Source of the DNA: Candidatus Solincola sediminis
Lineage (GTDB): Bacteria > Actinomycetota > Geothermincolia > Geothermincolales > RBG-13-55-18
Direction: 5' to 3'
Length of the DNA: 32,963 nt
Assembly: GCA_001767605.1 (NCBI GenBank)
Contig: MELM01000045.1
Coordinates: 28,825 to 61,787 of the forward strand
Shown: positions 31,602 through 32,963 of the stretch, one piece after another
Numbering within the stretch: position 1 is the first letter of the stretch
Layout: the number at the start of each line of letters is the position of its first letter
Position numbers and translations under genes: made by a program
Notes under the pieces: generated by a model
What the model was told of the DNA's origin: nothing
What the model saw: only the letters and a program-made list of their open reading frames with translations
Database searches by the model: none

Positions 31602-32777
31602 TTATATCTGGGAAAAGCGTCGCATGTAAATGTTGGTCAGAAGACCTATTGCGGCCAGATTTACGATAAGGCTCGACCCCCCGTAGCTTATAAAGGGTAA
31701 GGGGATGCCGGTTATCGGCATGATTCCTATGGTCATGCCCACATTCACGACCAACTGGAAGACGAACATGATCACGATCCCAAAAGCGATCATGCTGCCA
31801 TAGAAATCGCGGGCGCTGTTGGCGATGCGAACTCCCCTCCATAACAGGAGACAGAAAGCCCCTATCAATATCAGAGCTCCGAGCAGACCCATCTCCTCCC
31901 CCAGGACGGCGAAAACGAAATCGGTGTGGTGGGCCGGTATGAAGTTGAGGTTGGTCTGGGTCCCGTGCATCAATCCCTTGCCTACAAATTGACCTGAGCC
32001 GATGGCTATCTTCGACTGCATGAGCTGGTAACCGACGCCCTGGATGCTCGAGCTTTGCTTCAGGAAAGCGGTGAAGCGGTCGACCTGATAAGGCTGGAAT
32101 ATGTGAAATATGAAGCCTATGGCGAAGCTGGCCGCTCCCATCCCCACGAAGCTAACCCAGTACCTCATCCGGCAGCCGACCAGGAAGAGCATGCCCAGGA
32201 GGATGGCGGAGAGGACAAGGGTAGTTCCCAGATCAGGTTGCAGGAAAACGAGAAACAGATAGGGCCCGGCCCAGACGACGGGCAGGATGAAGCTACGGAA
32301 GGAATCGGGTTCGGCCTTGTTATCCGAAAAGAAGTTGGCGAGAACCAGAATCAGCACCAGCTTACAGTACTCCGATGGCTGGAAATTTATGGGACCGAGG
32401 GATATCCATCGCTGCGAACCCATAGCCGCTTCAGTCACGAAAACGACAAGAAGTGCGAAGAGGAATCCGCCGTAGATGAAGGGGGTCGCCACCTTTAGCC
32501 TGCGGTAATCGAAACTCAGGAGCACACCCATGAGTATCAGTCCGATGAACAGGCTGATTATCTGGCGCAGGACGAAATAGGTGGGATTTCCCGGGTGGTC
32601 TCCGTGGGTGGCACTGTATTGGATGAGCAAGCCGAAGGCGATAAGAAAGATGGTTATCGCCAGAAGTGTCAGATCGATATGGCGGACCGGGAGGCCGCTC
32701 AGGCGGCGGGCCACCTCGTCGGTTTGCTTGCGCTCGGTTACCTTGGGAGCGAGAACCCTTCCCAACCTTTCCGGCAT
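31602..32777 (-). CDS. rodA: RodA, SEDS peptidoglycan glycosyltransferase
   Basis: The 391-residue multi-pass membrane enzyme polymerises lipid II during side-wall growth together with PBP2. Family features are LGPINFQPSEYCKLVLIL, FLQPDLGTTLVL with the putative catalytic Asp, IPAHHTDFVFAVLGEEMG and the closing GIPLPFISYGGSSL. A cytosolic charged N-terminus precedes about ten helices. The ATG has AGGAG upstream and lies nine bases after the PBP2 gene, the usual mrdA-rodA order. Rod-shaped growth of the host is therefore likely. Confidence 0.95.
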   Translation of the reverse strand: MPERLGRVLAPKVTERKQTDEVARRLSGLPVRHIDLTLLAITIFLIAFGLLIQYSATHGDHPGNPTYFVLRQIISLFIGLILMGVLLSFDYRRLKVATPFIYGGFLFALLVVFVTEAAMGSQRWISLGPINFQPSEYCKLVLILVLANFFSDNKAEPDSFRSFILPVVWAGPYLFLVFLQPDLGTTLVLSAILLGMLFLVGCRMRYWVSFVGMGAASFAIGFIFHIFQPYQVDRFTAFLKQSSSIQGVGYQLMQSKIAIGSGQFVGKGLMHGTQTNLNFIPAHHTDFVFAVLGEEMGLLGALILIGAFCLLLWRGVRIANSARDFYGSMIAFGIVIMFVFQLVVNVGMTIGIMPITGIPLPFISYGGSSLIVNLAAIGLLTNIYMRRFSQI

Positions 32778-32786
32778 GAGCTTCTC

Positions 32787-32963
32787 CTACTCGGTCGGTG
32801 TTACGACGCCCGGTTGCGACGGTATGCCGAACAGTTGCTCGAGAATGCGACGGGCGACGGGCGCGGCGGCCATACCGCCATGCCCGCCCTCCTCGATCAT
32901 TACCACCACGACGTATTTCGGATCATTGGCGGGCGCGTAACAGACGAACCAGGCGCATGGCTG
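32787..32963 (-). CDS. mrdA: Penicillin-binding protein 2, C-terminal end only (cut by window edge; not in ORF track)
   Basis: The last 58 codons are open to the window edge and end with TAG at 32787. The product shows CAWFVCYAPANDPKYVVVVM, EEGGHGGMAAAPVARRILEQ, the standard end of the transpeptidase domain of PBP2-type proteins (normally a small aromatic-rich strand, then GGHGG and AAP-ARKIL). It ends with a short linker, GIPSQPGVVTPTE. Upstream adjacency to rodA supports mrdA rather than another class B protein. Confidence 0.88.
   Translation of the reverse strand, partial: QPCAWFVCYAPANDPKYVVVVMIEEGGHGGMAAAPVARRILEQLFGIPSQPGVVTPTE

Overview
The window (about 33 kb, moderately GC-rich) looks like chromosomal DNA of a Gram-positive-type bacterium, most likely a deep-branching, uncultivated Actinomycetota lineage. 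This is an inference from three things: a large surface protein with WYLAEGYTG-type repeats, frequent GTG/TTG starts, and tightly overlapping operons. No rRNA, tRNA, CRISPR array, phage or transposase gene was seen.

Left part (1-5.9 kb): the 3' part of a repeat-containing surface protein, a stand-alone PaaK-C-terminal-like domain protein, a GAF-GAF-PAS-SpoIIE phosphatase, and a membrane-anchored OB-fold-like protein that ends the potassium cluster.

Centre (5.9-22 kb): an unusually dense potassium-transport region. A leftward cluster reads: small membrane peptide, kdpF, kdpA, kdpB, kdpC, a cytidylate-kinase-like gene, a KdpD truncated to its N-terminal sensor, a membrane-anchored universal-stress protein, an RCK_N-only TrkA protein, a full TrkA protein, a duplicated-domain TrkA, another TrkA, a previously unlisted 52-residue single-pass membrane protein, trkH, and the OB-fold protein. 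Most genes overlap by 1-4 bases or lie within about 20 bases of each other. Running rightward from the same intergenic region are a P-type ATPase resembling Na,K-ATPase alpha in its ion-binding helices and a further pair of TrkA proteins, separated by a MITE-like element. The TrkA genes form three pairs, each with a GCGRVG-type protein followed by a GGG[KI]xG-type protein.

Right part (22-33 kb): a proline-rich membrane protein; two paired proteins of the acyl-CoA-dehydratase/activase-related (COG3580/COG3581-like) families behind an acyl carrier protein; an ECF sigma factor coupled to a small membrane protein; a small Cys-containing protein; uppS-recO-GNAT rightward; a candidate structured RNA with its own promoter; and leftward mrdA(partial)-rodA-era-mgtE-deoC.

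Four near-identical 33-39 bp palindromes (core GGTG-TCAGG-CACC, either orientation) and one diverged relative lie only between genes and look like REP elements. The most promising novelties are the potassium supercluster with its small proteins, the paired TrkA architecture, the candidate small RNA near 28.4-28.5 kb, and the REP and MITE families.
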